Shown: positions 41,878 through 51,542, numbered from the stretch's first letter. The stretch: DNA of 64,000 nt from an uncultured Bacteroidia bacterium (GCA_902780935.1 CACZHP010000001.1:1-64000); one strand, 5' to 3'. Numbers and translations: made by a program. Notes: generated by a model from the letters alone, not told the origin.

Positions 41878-43373
41878 GAAGGTTATTAAGACTCGCAGCC
41901 ACAGCGCTGCTTCTCACGAGTGCCGCTGGAGCGCTCGGAGCCGCTGATTATTTCGCCAGGGATTTCGGCGCCGTTCCTGACGGAGTGACCCTGAACACCG
42001 TCAGCATTCAGGCTGCCATCGACTTCGTATCCGCCCATGGCGGAGGTAAAGTCGTTCTGGACAAAGGCGATTACGTGTCCGGAACCATCTATTTGAAAAA
42101 TGATGTGACCCTTTGGATCGACGAGGATTCCGCCCTGCTCGGATCCCTCAACCCGTTCGACTACATCAAGGATCCCGATGCCAAATGGACAGCCCTTATC
42201 TTCGCCATCGGGCAGAAGAATATTGGAATCGAGGGTGGTGGCACAGTTGACGGACGTGGATTCAGCATCGCCACGAGGTTCATCGACTTTGTCCATCTGG
42301 GAGTCATTGAGGATGACCTCAGGAACGATCGTCTGCAGGAAGCCAAACGTCCGGAGAATATCCATTTCTATAAATGTGAGGGAATAGTCATCCGTGACAT
42401 TCTCCTGAAGGATCCCGGATGCTGGAACCAGCAATATGACAAGTGCCGCGACATCCTTGTCGAAAGGGTGCATGTCGATGCCAAATCCTATTGGAACAAC
42501 GACGGGATCGATATCGTGGACAGCAGTGATGTGATCATCCGAGACTGTTTCTTCGACGCTGCCGACGATGTGTACTGCTTCAAGAGCCACAGCAACGACG
42601 GAGTGAGCGAGAACATCCTCGTGGAGAATTGCGTGGGCCGCTCGAGCGCCAATGGCATCAAGTTCGGAACCTACACAAGAGGTAAGTTCAAGAACTTCAA
42701 GTTCAAGAATATCAAGATTTACGACACCTACCGCAGTGCGATCACGATCGCCACTGTGGACGGCGCCACAATCGAGGATGTCGAGATCGACGGGATCGAG
42801 AGCATCCACACCGGTAATCCAATATTCCTGCGTACCGGCACACGCCACACCCGCGACGACCAGAAGGCATATCTCAAGAATATTGTTATCAAGAACATGT
42901 ACGCTGAGGTGCCACTTGACAAGCCGGATGCCGGCTACAGCTACGAGGGTCCGGTCGAGGATCTTCCAAGAAATGTCCTCCCGAGCATCATATACGGCAA
43001 TCCGAACATCAAGATCGAGAATGTCCGCCTTGAGAACATCGAGATTGTCTATCCCGGCCATGCCGATCCGGAATATGCGTACAGGGGATCCTCTAAGGAA
43101 GAGCTTGACGCCATTCCTGAGATGGAGACCAGCTATCCTGAATTCTCCAACTGGAAGGAACTGCCCGCCTGGGGATTCTACATCCGTCACGCCGACGGGA
43201 TCGTCTTTGACAACGTGAAGATTACTGTTGACGGCGAAGACTACCGCCCCGCTATCGTGACCGACGATGTCAATGGATTGAGACTCAAGAATGTGGAAAT
43301 CAACCAGGACACCGCTCCCAAGGGTAAGAAACAGATTATCAACAAGGACACCAAGAACATCAAGAAGAAATGA
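41874..43373 (+). CDS. GH28 polygalacturonase/rhamnogalacturonan hydrolase, secreted
   Basis: A 499-residue paralogue of the enzyme at 2936, with a signal peptide and the same beta-helix. Shared segments include SIQAAIDFVSAHGGGKVVL, GTVDGRGFS, the catalytic YWNNDGIDIVD and DAADDVYCFKSH, and GYSYEGPVEDLPRN. It is translationally coupled to both neighbours through ATGA overlaps (41874-41877 and 43370-43373). Likely substrate: galacturonosyl links of rhamnogalacturonan, given the adjacent rhamnosidases. The duplicate of the first cluster suggests two pectin-cutting loci with related specificities. Confidence 0.9.
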   Translation: MRRLLRLAATALLLTSAAGALGAADYFARDFGAVPDGVTLNTVSIQAAIDFVSAHGGGKVVLDKGDYVSGTIYLKNDVTLWIDEDSALLGSLNPFDYIKDPDAKWTALIFAIGQKNIGIEGGGTVDGRGFSIATRFIDFVHLGVIEDDLRNDRLQEAKRPENIHFYKCEGIVIRDILLKDPGCWNQQYDKCRDILVERVHVDAKSYWNNDGIDIVDSSDVIIRDCFFDAADDVYCFKSHSNDGVSENILVENCVGRSSANGIKFGTYTRGKFKNFKFKNIKIYDTYRSAITIATVDGATIEDVEIDGIESIHTGNPIFLRTGTRHTRDDQKAYLKNIVIKNMYAEVPLDKPDAGYSYEGPVEDLPRNVLPSIIYGNPNIKIENVRLENIEIVYPGHADPEYAYRGSSKEELDAIPEMETSYPEFSNWKELPAWGFYIRHADGIVFDNVKITVDGEDYRPAIVTDDVNGLRLKNVEINQDTAPKGKKQIINKDTKNIKKK

Positions 43374-43945
43374 AAAAGATATTCGCCATAGTTTCCCTGC
43401 TTCTGATATCGCTTGCGGGGATCGCTCAGGACAAACAGCCTGTTTACAAGTCGTCCTTCTTCGGGATCCGTAGCGACGGTACCACCGACAACACCACCTC
43501 TATCCAGAAGGCTTTGGACTTTATCTCTGAGAAGGGTGGCGGCACTCTCGAGTTCAGCGTCGGGCGCTATCTGACTGGATCTGTCCAGCTCAGAAACGGC
43601 GTTGATATCTATCTCAGAGAGGGTGCAGTGATCGTCGGATCGACTAACATCTATGCCTACAAGGGCGCTAAAGGCATCTTCTGGGGAGAAGGAGTCAAGG
43701 ATGTGACCATTGAAGGCAAAGGAGTTATCGACGGCCGCGGGCCTGGGCTTCTTGACAATATCGACGGCCAGATAAAGATGAGGCATATTGACGAGCCCGT
43801 CATTCCGACCCTTGTCTATCTGAAGGATTGCCAGAATGTGAGCCTCAAGAACTTCATTCTCCGTTACCCCGCCACCAAGGAAGACCTTTACATCATCGAG
43901 GGCGGATCCGTCACTGTTGAAGGCTGCTACACCGACACGAAATGA
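43370..43945 (+). CDS. Truncated GH28/pectate-lyase-fold protein (N-terminal half only)
   Basis: Only 191 residues. The signal peptide (ends LAGIAQ) and N-terminal beta-helix (TTSIQKALDFISEKGGG, GRYLTGSVQLRNGVDI, GVIDGRGPG) match the two full GH28 enzymes, but the protein stops before the NDGxD and DxxDD catalytic segments. The stop overlaps the start of the next gene (ATGA at 43942-43945), so it is not a chance frameshift with the remainder downstream. It may be a decayed copy or a non-catalytic binding helix. The coding sequence looks intact and well kept. Confidence 0.75.
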   Translation: MKKIFAIVSLLLISLAGIAQDKQPVYKSSFFGIRSDGTTDNTTSIQKALDFISEKGGGTLEFSVGRYLTGSVQLRNGVDIYLREGAVIVGSTNIYAYKGAKGIFWGEGVKDVTIEGKGVIDGRGPGLLDNIDGQIKMRHIDEPVIPTLVYLKDCQNVSLKNFILRYPATKEDLYIIEGGSVTVEGCYTDTK

Positions 43946-46104
43946 GAAAGATATTGACGATAGCGACTCTGGTTCTTTGCCTTGGGCTGAGAGCTGGAGC
44001 TGAGGAATATGCCTGGAAGGCAAAGTGGATCACTAAACAACAGGGTCAAAGTGAGACAAACACCTGGCTCGCCTACAGGAAAGATGTTGATATAGAAAAG
44101 GTTCCGGTGTCTCTTATCGCCAGGATCGCTGTTGACTCGCGGTATTGGCTTTGGATAAACGGGCAACAGGTTGTCTTCGAGGGAGGCCTCAAGAGAGGTC
44201 CTTCCATCGGTGACGGTTATTACGACAAGGTGGAGATCGCTCCTTTCCTGAAGAAAGGGCAGAACCGTCTATCAATTCTTGTCTGCTTCTTCGGAAAGGC
44301 TGGATTCAGCCATTTGAGCAGCGGGACTTGCGCTCTTCTTTTCGATGCCCAAAGTCCTGAGGTTGAGATCCTCTCTGACGGCTCATGGCAGGCCTCCGTA
44401 CAGCATGGTTATGGGACAGCATCCCATCCGAAAACCAACCACCGGCTCTCGGAGAGTAATCTCCGATACAATGCCAACATATTTAATTTCAACTGGTTCA
44501 AGGAAAGTGAGCCGGACTATCTCGGAGCGGCTTTGGAGCTTCCTTTCACCCCCGGCGAGGCCCCTATGGGTGAGTTGGTGGAGCGGCCGGTTCCCCTTTG
44601 GAAAGACTTCGGATTGAAAGATTATCCTTCCACAAGGATGAGCGGCGACACTCTCTATTGTCGTCTGCCGTATAACTGCCAGTTCACGCCTTGGCTTAAG
44701 GTTGAGGCTCCGATGGGCAGGGTAATCTCCATATATACCGACCACGACATCGTGACCGGTGAGAAGTGTGTGAGTGCGGAATATGTCACCAAGGACGGTG
44801 TCCAGGAATATGAGAACTTCGGTTGGATGACCGGAGAAGAGGTCTATTATGTGCTTCCAGCCGATGTGAAGGTGCTGGGAGTCAAGTTCAGGGAAACAGG
44901 CTATGACACAGAGTTCGCTGGAACCTTCTCATGCTCGGATCCTTTCTTGAACGATTATTGGCAAAAGGCCCAAAGGACTCTCTACATCTGCATGAGGGAC
45001 ACTTATTACGACTGTCCTGACCGGGAAAGGGCCCAGTGGTGGGGAGATGAGGTGAATGAATTGAATGAGGCTTTCTATCTTCTTGACAGAAAGGCGGATA
45101 AGTTGGCCAGGAAGGGCATCATGGAACTCGTGCGCTGGCAGAAGCCCGACGGGGTCATGTACGCCCCGATCCCATGCTCCAACTACTTCAAAGAGCTTCC
45201 GATGCAGATCCTCAACTCAATAGGCTGGTACGGATTCCGGGGATATGGTTTCTATTCCGGAGACTTCTCGTTTGTGAAAGATGTCTACCCCGCTGTCCAT
45301 AAGTACCTCCATGAGGTATGGAAGCTTGATTCAGAGGGGCTTCCGATATATAGGGTTGGGGCTTGGGACTGGCCGGATGCCGGAGCGCACCAGGATCGTG
45401 TCGCCCAATTGCATCTTTGGTATTACCTCGCGCTCAAGGCTGAGGCTGAATTCGCCCGAATGCTGGGAAAAGAGGCTGACGCCGCTGAGGATGAGGCTCT
45501 TATGGCAAATATTGCCGAAATGCTCAATTCCAAGTACTGGAACGGCTCCGCCTACATCACTCCTGGTTTCGAGGATCTTCCGGACGACCGCGTGCAGGCG
45601 CTGGCAGTTATCTCAGGTGTCGCTTCCGTTGATAAATATCCGGCATTGAAGAAGGTCTTTGCCGAGCGTTACAACGCCACGACTTACATGTTCCCCTATG
45701 TGCTGGATGCCCTTTACACGATGGGCGAGCCGCAAATGGCTCTGGACAGGATGCGGAAGATGTACCCGACCATCATGAAGGACTCATGCAGCACCCTTTA
45801 CGAGCATTGGAACTACGATGGTTCTTGCAACCATGCGTGGGCTGGCGGCGGAGTGATCTCAATGGTCCGCCAGTTGGCTGGAGTCGATGCCTTGAAGCCT
45901 GGTTATCAAGAGTTTCAGGTCAAGCCTCAGATGGGCGACCTCAAATGGCTGAAGACCGGATTTGAGACTAATTACGGCAGGATAGAGGTTTCCCTCGTAA
46001 AGAAGGGAAAGCGGATTGAGGCCGAGATAACCGTTCCCGAAGGCACCACCTGCCTTGCCGGCGGAAAGACACTCACTCCCGGCACCCACAAAGTCCGGCT
46101 TTAA
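43942..46104 (+). CDS. GH78-like alpha-L-rhamnosidase, secreted
   Basis: A 720-residue enzyme with a signal peptide. After an N-terminal beta-sandwich (SRYWLWINGQQVVFEGG) comes an (alpha/alpha)6 barrel with CMRDTYYDCPDRERAQWWGD (D/E-rich catalytic segment of GH78), WPDAGAHQD and STLYEHWNYDGSCNHAWAGG, and a C-terminal beta-domain. Substrate is probably rhamnose on rhamnogalacturonan or a related deoxyhexose; the barrel signature fits GH78 better than GH106. It ends the operon of GH106, GH28 and the short GH28. Confidence 0.82.
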   Translation: MRKILTIATLVLCLGLRAGAEEYAWKAKWITKQQGQSETNTWLAYRKDVDIEKVPVSLIARIAVDSRYWLWINGQQVVFEGGLKRGPSIGDGYYDKVEIAPFLKKGQNRLSILVCFFGKAGFSHLSSGTCALLFDAQSPEVEILSDGSWQASVQHGYGTASHPKTNHRLSESNLRYNANIFNFNWFKESEPDYLGAALELPFTPGEAPMGELVERPVPLWKDFGLKDYPSTRMSGDTLYCRLPYNCQFTPWLKVEAPMGRVISIYTDHDIVTGEKCVSAEYVTKDGVQEYENFGWMTGEEVYYVLPADVKVLGVKFRETGYDTEFAGTFSCSDPFLNDYWQKAQRTLYICMRDTYYDCPDRERAQWWGDEVNELNEAFYLLDRKADKLARKGIMELVRWQKPDGVMYAPIPCSNYFKELPMQILNSIGWYGFRGYGFYSGDFSFVKDVYPAVHKYLHEVWKLDSEGLPIYRVGAWDWPDAGAHQDRVAQLHLWYYLALKAEAEFARMLGKEADAAEDEALMANIAEMLNSKYWNGSAYITPGFEDLPDDRVQALAVISGVASVDKYPALKKVFAERYNATTYMFPYVLDALYTMGEPQMALDRMRKMYPTIMKDSCSTLYEHWNYDGSCNHAWAGGGVISMVRQLAGVDALKPGYQEFQVKPQMGDLKWLKTGFETNYGRIEVSLVKKGKRIEAEITVPEGTTCLAGGKTLTPGTHKVRL

Positions 46105-46109
46105 ACTCA

Positions 46110-46523
46110 TTATCCTTTCACCAGGCTGACAAACTCCTTTGGAGTGTGGACTTTAATGAAAGTAAAGTCCTTGAAATGCTTTGTGTTTGAGGTGATGATC
46201 ACATCGCAGAGACTCTCCTCAGCGCATGCTATAAGAGCCGCGTCCTCAAAGTCCGGGCAGCTTGAGGTAGATGCCTTGGCAAGATGATCTTTTGTAAGCG
46301 GAAGGATATCCACAAAAGGAAGGATGCGGCTGATAGCGGACTGGAATACATCCAAGGGCTTTTTTCTTGCGATGTAAGCGCAGTCTGTAATCGATTGGGA
46401 AGATACACAGACATCCAAAAAGCCTTCCTTGGCTGCTTCAAAGATCAAAGCGGCACTCATGAAACCTTCCCTGGAATTATCCAGAAGGTCGATAATGATG
46501 TTTGTGTCAAGAAATACTCTCAT
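46110..46523 (-). CDS. PIN-domain toxin (VapC-like)
   Basis: A 137-residue protein of the PIN ribonuclease fold: VFLDTNIIIDLLD (first acidic residue), SSQSITDCAYIA, and CPDFEDAALIACAE with the later acidic cluster. Its start overlaps the stop of the antitoxin gene by four bases (46520-46523), the usual toxin-antitoxin order. It likely cleaves RNA when unbound. Genomically it separates the rhamnosidase operon from the uronate operon. Confidence 0.85.
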   Translation of the reverse strand: MRVFLDTNIIIDLLDNSREGFMSAALIFEAAKEGFLDVCVSSQSITDCAYIARKKPLDVFQSAISRILPFVDILPLTKDHLAKASTSSCPDFEDAALIACAEESLCDVIITSNTKHFKDFTFIKVHTPKEFVSLVKG

Positions 46524-46789
46524 TTGGATAACAGGTAAGACAACCGTTCATCCGCGGCGATTTCTTCTACAGAATAATGTGGTAGTGTGTTCCCGAGGGA
46601 CAGGATCTCATCAGACACCTTGAAACCTTTTCCCAGAGAAGGATAGTCTGCTCCCGCGGCGGCCTCAAGGATAGTCTCAACATAACTGTTAAAAGATCGT
46701 TTCTGCCTCTTTGCCTTGATCTTCAAGCGATTATAGAGATCCGGATCAAGCCGGAGTCCCGTTTGAACCTTTGTATTGACGGATTCCAT
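46520..46789 (-). CDS. RHH/Arc-type antitoxin
   Basis: An 89-residue protein. QTGLRLDPDLYNRLKIKAKRQ followed by RSFNSYVETILEA is a ribbon-helix-helix DNA-binding unit; the rest (LGNTLPHYSVEEIAADERL) would wrap the PIN toxin. It precedes the toxin and probably autoregulates the pair. A -7 box (46808-46815) lies 19 bases upstream. Confidence 0.82.
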   Translation of the reverse strand: MESVNTKVQTGLRLDPDLYNRLKIKAKRQKRSFNSYVETILEAAAGADYPSLGKGFKVSDEILSLGNTLPHYSVEEIAADERLSYLLSK

Positions 46790-46807
46790 AAGATGTTGTC
46801 ATTTTCA

Positions 46808-46815
46808 CAAATATA
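46808..46815 (-). promoter_or_regulatory. Candidate -7 box for the toxin-antitoxin pair
   Basis: TATATTTG on the minus strand, in an AT-rich 125-base gap. The gap from 46790 to 46914 holds nothing else I can identify. Confidence 0.45.
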
Positions 46816-46914
46816 CAATAAAATGATAACAATATCGTGTTTTTGACAACATAATATGGCAAAAACGCCATAAACCCTTGGTGTCCACTACCGTTTCTGT
46901 AACAGGTGCGGGCC

Positions 46915-48366
46915 TTACAGTTCAACCGGCTTGTACTTCGGGACGAGGACGCGCATGATCGTCCAGGCGAGAAGGTAAGCTATTCCGCAGAAACAGAACA
47001 CGATGAAGTAGCCCGCCGGCTTGCCCTCGAATCCGAGGAAGCGGAAAGCGGAACCGGCGTTCTCAGCGTAGGTGAACAGGTTACCGGCGACTTTCTGGAT
47101 AATCATCGAACCGACTCCACCGGCCATGGCACCTATTCCGGTGATCGTGGCGATAGCTCCCTTGGGGAACATGTCTCCTACCGTGGAGAAAATGTTCGCT
47201 GACCATGCCTGGTGTCCGGCGGCGGCAAGGCCGATCAGGATCGCGGGCCACCAAGGAGAGTTGAAATGCACTCCCAGCGGCTGGGCGAACAGCGAACAAA
47301 GCGGTAGGAAGGCGAAAAGCAACATGGCCAGCATACGCCCGGAATAGGGATGCATTCCCTTTTTCTCGACGAACAGCTTAGGCAAATAACCTCCTATCAA
47401 GGACACGCAAGTCACTATCGCATACAGAGTGAAAATCAGGGCCTGACCCTTGAATGAAGTGGCCGGCGCACCGAACTGGTTGCTGAAATATGAAGGGGCC
47501 CAGAACAGGAAGAACCACCACACGCCGTCTGTCAGGAACTTACCCACGATGAAAGACCACGTCTGGCGATACTTGAAAGCCTGGGTGAAGGGAATGGATT
47601 TCTCCTGGGCAAGGGCTGCTTTCTCGGCCGCGTCGGCGGCATCGTCCTGAAGGATATATTCCAGCTCGGCCTCACTTACATGCTTGCTCTTCTCGGGTTT
47701 GTCGTACATGAAGTTCCAGAAGAACATCCAGATGAAACCCAGTCCACCGATGATGATGAAAGCCCATTCCCAGCCGAGAGCCTTGGCCAGCGGCGGGATG
47801 CAAAGAGGCGCGGCAAGAGCTCCCACAGAGGCTCCCGCATTAAAGATCGACGTGGCGAAAGCCCTGTCCTTCTTCGGGAAATATTCAGCGGTCACCTTGA
47901 TCGCAGCGGGGAAGTTGCCAGCCTCACCAAGGGCTAGTATTCCGCGGCATAACAAGAAAAGATAGACCGATGTGGTGGCCACGGCCAAGGCGGCGTTTGA
48001 TCCAGCCTCAACTGCCCTCATTGCCCCGACGGAATCGAATCCGCCGAGATGGGCGGTTGCCCATCCACAGGCGGCGTGCATCACCGCGCCAGCCGACCAG
48101 ACCCCGATGGCAATCAGGTAACCTTTCTTTGTTCCCATCCAATCCACGAATTTGCCGGCGAAAAGGCAAGCGATGGCGTATAAGATGGAGAAGAATGAGG
48201 TGATTGTACCATAGTTAGCGTCGGACCAGTGGAACTCGGGCTTGATAAATTCCTCGTAGGTTAAAGAAAGCACCTGACGATCAAGGTAATTGACAGTCGT
48301 GGCGACAAAGAGAAGGCTACAAATCCACCATCTCCAATCAGTCATCAGTTTTTTCTGTGTTGACAT
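46915..48366 (-). CDS. exuT: Hexuronate transporter, MFS family
   Basis: A 483-residue transporter with twelve predicted helices. It begins TDWRWWICSLLFVATTVNYLDRQ, the ACS-type hexuronate/hexonate signature, with GEAGNFPAAIKVTAEYFPKKDRAFATSIF and an enlarged central loop (DAADAAEKAALAQEK). It takes up galacturonate or glucuronate. It is the last gene of the leftward eda-kdgK-uxaC operon. ExuT-like naming rests on similarity plus context; other hexonates are possible. Confidence 0.88.
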   Translation of the reverse strand: MSTQKKLMTDWRWWICSLLFVATTVNYLDRQVLSLTYEEFIKPEFHWSDANYGTITSFFSILYAIACLFAGKFVDWMGTKKGYLIAIGVWSAGAVMHAACGWATAHLGGFDSVGAMRAVEAGSNAALAVATTSVYLFLLCRGILALGEAGNFPAAIKVTAEYFPKKDRAFATSIFNAGASVGALAAPLCIPPLAKALGWEWAFIIIGGLGFIWMFFWNFMYDKPEKSKHVSEAELEYILQDDAADAAEKAALAQEKSIPFTQAFKYRQTWSFIVGKFLTDGVWWFFLFWAPSYFSNQFGAPATSFKGQALIFTLYAIVTCVSLIGGYLPKLFVEKKGMHPYSGRMLAMLLFAFLPLCSLFAQPLGVHFNSPWWPAILIGLAAAGHQAWSANIFSTVGDMFPKGAIATITGIGAMAGGVGSMIIQKVAGNLFTYAENAGSAFRFLGFEGKPAGYFIVFCFCGIAYLLAWTIMRVLVPKYKPVEL

Positions 48367-48367
48367 A

Positions 48368-49033
48368 TTATCTTAGTGATTTTATTATTTCCAATACATT
48401 TGAGCAAAGGTCGGAAATCTTGCCCCATTCTCCTGCGGCTACCAGATCCTTCGGGAATAGATTCGAGCCCATCCCTACGCAGGTGACACCAGCCTTGAAC
48501 CAAGCCTCCAGATTATCCCGTGTGGGTTTGACTCCACCTGTCACCATTATCTGGCTCCATGGCATCGGAGCTTTTATTCCTTTGACGAAAGCGGGTCCAA
48601 GGACATCTCCCGGGAACACTTTGCAGATGTCACACCCGGCCTCCTGCGCGGCTCCAATCTCGCTTGGAGTGGCGCAGCCAGGGCAATAAGGAATGAGCCT
48701 ACGGTTGCAAACTGGGGCTACGGCGGGGTTGAAAAGCGGACCAACCACAAAGTTCGCCCCTAACTGAATATACATAGCGGCTGTGCCCGGATCCACCACG
48801 GATCCGATTCCGAGAATCAGCCCAGGGAGTTCCTTATTGGCATATTTGACCAGTTCTCCGAATACTTCCTGGGCGAAATCACCGCGGTTGGTGAACTCGA
48901 AAACCCTTATCCCTCCCTCGTAGCAGGCTTTGAGGACGTTTTTGGAGATCTCAACATCAGCGTTGTAGAAGACCGGTACCAACCCGGTCTCTTTCATCGT
49001 CTGGATTACTTGAAGTTTGCTGTATTTTGCCAT
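48368..49033 (-). CDS. eda: KDPG aldolase
   Basis: A 221-residue class I aldolase. It shows [15 protein letters not shown] (catalytic Glu), [52 protein letters not shown] (Schiff-base Lys) and [21 protein letters not shown]. It splits KDPG to pyruvate and glyceraldehyde-3-phosphate, ending uronate breakdown. Two bases separate it from exuT; kdgK lies upstream in the same operon behind a reversed family C repeat. Confidence 0.94.
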   Translation of the reverse strand: MAKYSKLQVIQTMKETGLVPVFYNADVEISKNVLKACYEGGIRVFEFTNRGDFAQEVFGELVKYANKELPGLILGIGSVVDPGTAAMYIQLGANFVVGPLFNPAVAPVCNRRLIPYCPGCATPSEIGAAQEAGCDICKVFPGDVLGPAFVKGIKAPMPWSQIMVTGGVKPTRDNLEAWFKAGVTCVGMGSNLFPKDLVAAGEWGKISDLCSNVLEIIKSLR

Positions 49034-49047
49034 AAATAATCGTTTTC

Positions 49048-49073
49048 AGATTCTTCGCTTCGCTCAGAATGAC
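49048..49073 (-). repeat. Family C repeat between kdgK and eda
   Basis: AGATTCTTCGCTTCGCTCAG then AATGACATC, the reverse complement of the copy at 26670-26702. It lies in the 47-base gap of the uronate operon. Confidence 0.82.
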
Positions 49074-49080
49074 ATCGTGC

Positions 49081-50121
49081 CTAGCGGGAGACGCGGCCGG
49101 AGCCGTCGCCTTTCATGAGGTTCTCGACTTCGGTGACCGTGACCTGATTGTAGTCCCCGAAAATGGTGTGCTTGAGGCAGGAGGCGGCCACGGCGAAATT
49201 CAGCGCCTTCTGGTCGTCACCTGAATATGTCAGGAGCCCATAGATCAATCCGCCCATGAAACTGTCACCACCCCCTACACGATCTACGATATGTGTGATG
49301 TCGTAACGAGGTGATTGGTAAAGGGTTGTCCCATCCCAAAGGACACCGCCCCAGGTATTGTGGTTGGCGTTGACGGATCCCCTCAAAGTGATGATGAATT
49401 TCTTTGCCCTAGGGAACTTCGCCGTAAGCTGCTCGCCAACGCTCTGGAATCTCTTCTGGTCGATGGCTCCACCCGTGGCGGTCACCTCGAAACCATCGGG
49501 CTTGATCCCGAAAACCTTGTCGGCATCTTCCTCGTTACCGAGGATAATGTCACAACCCTCAACCAAGGCGGGCATGATCTCGGACGCTTTCTTGCCGTAT
49601 TTCCAAAGATTCTTCCGGTAATTAAGATCACATGAGACCGTGACTCCCAGCCTATTGGCCGCCTTGATCGCCTCAAGACACACGTCGGCGGCACCCTGGC
49701 TTATGGCAGGAGTAATCCCTGTCCAGTGGAACCAGCTCGCCCCATCAAACACCTTGTCCCAGTCGATCATTCCGATCTCAATCGTAGAGATCGCGGAATG
49801 AGCCCTGTCATATACCACCTTGCTCGGACGGGCGACCGCTCCTGTCTCAAGGAAATATATTCCCAGACGCTCCCCACCGAAGACGCAGAAATCGGTCCCG
49901 ACCCCATAGGAGTGAAGATCGCGGATGCAGCTTTTGGCGATGTCATTCTCCGGAAAACGGGTGACGAACTGCACATCCATCCCGTAGTTCGCGAGCGAGA
50001 CAGCGACATTGGCTTCCCCGCCTCCGAAGGTGGCGTCGAACCGCTTGGCCTGCGAGAAACGGAGGTAACCCGGCGTGGAGAGCCGGAGCATTATCTCTCC
50101 GAAAGTGACGATTCTGGGCAT
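49081..50121 (-). CDS. kdgK: 2-keto-3-deoxygluconate kinase, PfkB family
   Basis: A 346-residue kinase; the start at 50121 (MPRIVTFGEIMLRLSTPG) matches the family, while the longer open frame upstream runs into uxaC in another frame. It has GGGEANVAVSLANYG, CDLNYRKNLWKYG, GNEEDADKVFG and the catalytic GGGDSFMGGLIYG. It phosphorylates KDG to KDPG, which Eda splits. It follows uxaC by five bases. Confidence 0.92.
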   Translation of the reverse strand: MPRIVTFGEIMLRLSTPGYLRFSQAKRFDATFGGGEANVAVSLANYGMDVQFVTRFPENDIAKSCIRDLHSYGVGTDFCVFGGERLGIYFLETGAVARPSKVVYDRAHSAISTIEIGMIDWDKVFDGASWFHWTGITPAISQGAADVCLEAIKAANRLGVTVSCDLNYRKNLWKYGKKASEIMPALVEGCDIILGNEEDADKVFGIKPDGFEVTATGGAIDQKRFQSVGEQLTAKFPRAKKFIITLRGSVNANHNTWGGVLWDGTTLYQSPRYDITHIVDRVGGGDSFMGGLIYGLLTYSGDDQKALNFAVAASCLKHTIFGDYNQVTVTEVENLMKGDGSGRVSR

Positions 50122-50126
50122 AAATG

Positions 50127-51542
50127 TCAGAAATTGAAATACTTCTTGGCGTTGTTGTAGCTGATGTCCTCCACCATCTTGCCTATGAAGTCGAGTTCCG
50201 AGGCGGGCAGCTTGCCACTCTCGACATCTGAACCGATCACGTCGCAGAGGATCCTGCGGAAGTACTCGTGGCGAGGATAGCTGATGAAGCTGCGGGAATC
50301 TGTGAGCATACCCACGAAGCGGCTTAAAAGCCCCTGGGAGGAAAGGGCGTTTATCTGCTTCCGCATACCGTCCTCCTGATCCAGGAACCACCAGGCTGAG
50401 CCGAACTGCATCTTTCCGGGGAATGAACCGTCGTTGAAAGTGTAGGCCATCGCCATCATGACCTCGTTGTCCTTCGGATTGAGGCAATATAGGATGGTCT
50501 TGGCGAGTTTGTCCTCTGAAGCGAGGCGGTCGAAAAAGCGATGTCCCGCGGCGGCGACAGGAAGGTCTCCGATAGCGTCAAATCCAGTGTCAGGACCAAC
50601 CAACTTGAACATCTTTGAGTTATTGTTGCGAAGCGGACCCACATGGAACTGCTGCGCCCATCCGGACTCGGCATCCATGACAGCCATGTCATGTAGGAAG
50701 GCGCTGCGGAACTTCTCGAGTTCCTTTGGCCCGGGAGCCTTTCCGAGCAGCACTTTCTTGAAAATCAGCTCAATCTCAAACTGGGTGTAATCCGCTCCGT
50801 AGAAGGTGTCCATTCCGTGGTCCGAAAGCTTGCATCCCCTCGATGCGAAGAAATCATGACGAGTCTGCAGAGCCTCGATCAGGTCAGTGTAAGAATCAAT
50901 ATTCTTGTTTGCCGCCTCTCCTAATCTCTTCAGGTATTCCTTATAGCTCTGAGGATCTTCCACGGCCATTGCCTTATCAGGCCTCCATGCTGGTAACACC
51001 TTGGTACCGAACGGGTTCTCCTCTATCATTTTGTGCCAGCGAAGGTCGTCGGCAGGGTCGTCAGTGGTGCAGACGACCTCAACTCCGAACTTGCGGATGA
51101 GTGCCTGTCCGCGATATTCTTCGGTCGCCAGCTTGGCGTTGCACTCCTCGAATATCTCCCGAGCAGTGGCCGGGCTGAGAAGCTTGTCTATTCCGAAAAC
51201 CCTGCTAAGTTCCAGATGGGTCCAATGATAAAGAGGGTTCCGCATCGTGTAGGGAACTGTCTCCGCCCATTTCTCAAAAGTCTCCCACGGGGTTTTTGTC
51301 CCTCCGGTGATATATTCCTCAGGCACACCGTTCGCCCTCATCGCGCGCCATTTGTAATGGTCGCCGGCATGGCCGTCAACAAGCCAGAGCTGGGTTATGT
51401 CCCTGAACTGGATGTTCTCGGCGATCTGCTGGGGTGAAAGGTGACAGTGATAGTCTATGATCGGCATTTTAGCCGCATGCTCGTGATACAGCTTGAAGGA
51501 AGTATCATTGCCGAGCATGAATCTGTCGTTGATGAATGTCAT
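50127..51542 (-). CDS. uxaC: Glucuronate/galacturonate isomerase
   Basis: A 471-residue protein; the start at 51542 (MTFINDRFMLGNDTS) is the family's and leaves room for the promoter. It has PIIDYHCHLSPQQIAENI (metal-binding His), DVWL-type DITQLWLVDGHAGDHYKWRAMRANG, EVVCTTDDPADDLRWH and DSRSFISYPRHEYFRRILC. It converts D-galacturonate to tagaturonate and D-glucuronate to fructuronate in the cytoplasm. The next enzymes (UxaB/UxaA or equivalents) are not in the window. It leads the operon with kdgK, eda and exuT. Confidence 0.96.
   Translation of the reverse strand: MTFINDRFMLGNDTSFKLYHEHAAKMPIIDYHCHLSPQQIAENIQFRDITQLWLVDGHAGDHYKWRAMRANGVPEEYITGGTKTPWETFEKWAETVPYTMRNPLYHWTHLELSRVFGIDKLLSPATAREIFEECNAKLATEEYRGQALIRKFGVEVVCTTDDPADDLRWHKMIEENPFGTKVLPAWRPDKAMAVEDPQSYKEYLKRLGEAANKNIDSYTDLIEALQTRHDFFASRGCKLSDHGMDTFYGADYTQFEIELIFKKVLLGKAPGPKELEKFRSAFLHDMAVMDAESGWAQQFHVGPLRNNNSKMFKLVGPDTGFDAIGDLPVAAAGHRFFDRLASEDKLAKTILYCLNPKDNEVMMAMAYTFNDGSFPGKMQFGSAWWFLDQEDGMRKQINALSSQGLLSRFVGMLTDSRSFISYPRHEYFRRILCDVIGSDVESGKLPASELDFIGKMVEDISYNNAKKYFNF

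Noticed and set aside
41886..43190. A 434-codon minus-strand open frame
   Set aside because: It is an antisense shadow of the GH28 gene.
49081..50487. Longer kdgK extending into uxaC
   Set aside because: The N-terminal 122 residues are uxaC in another frame; the PfkB domain begins at 50121.
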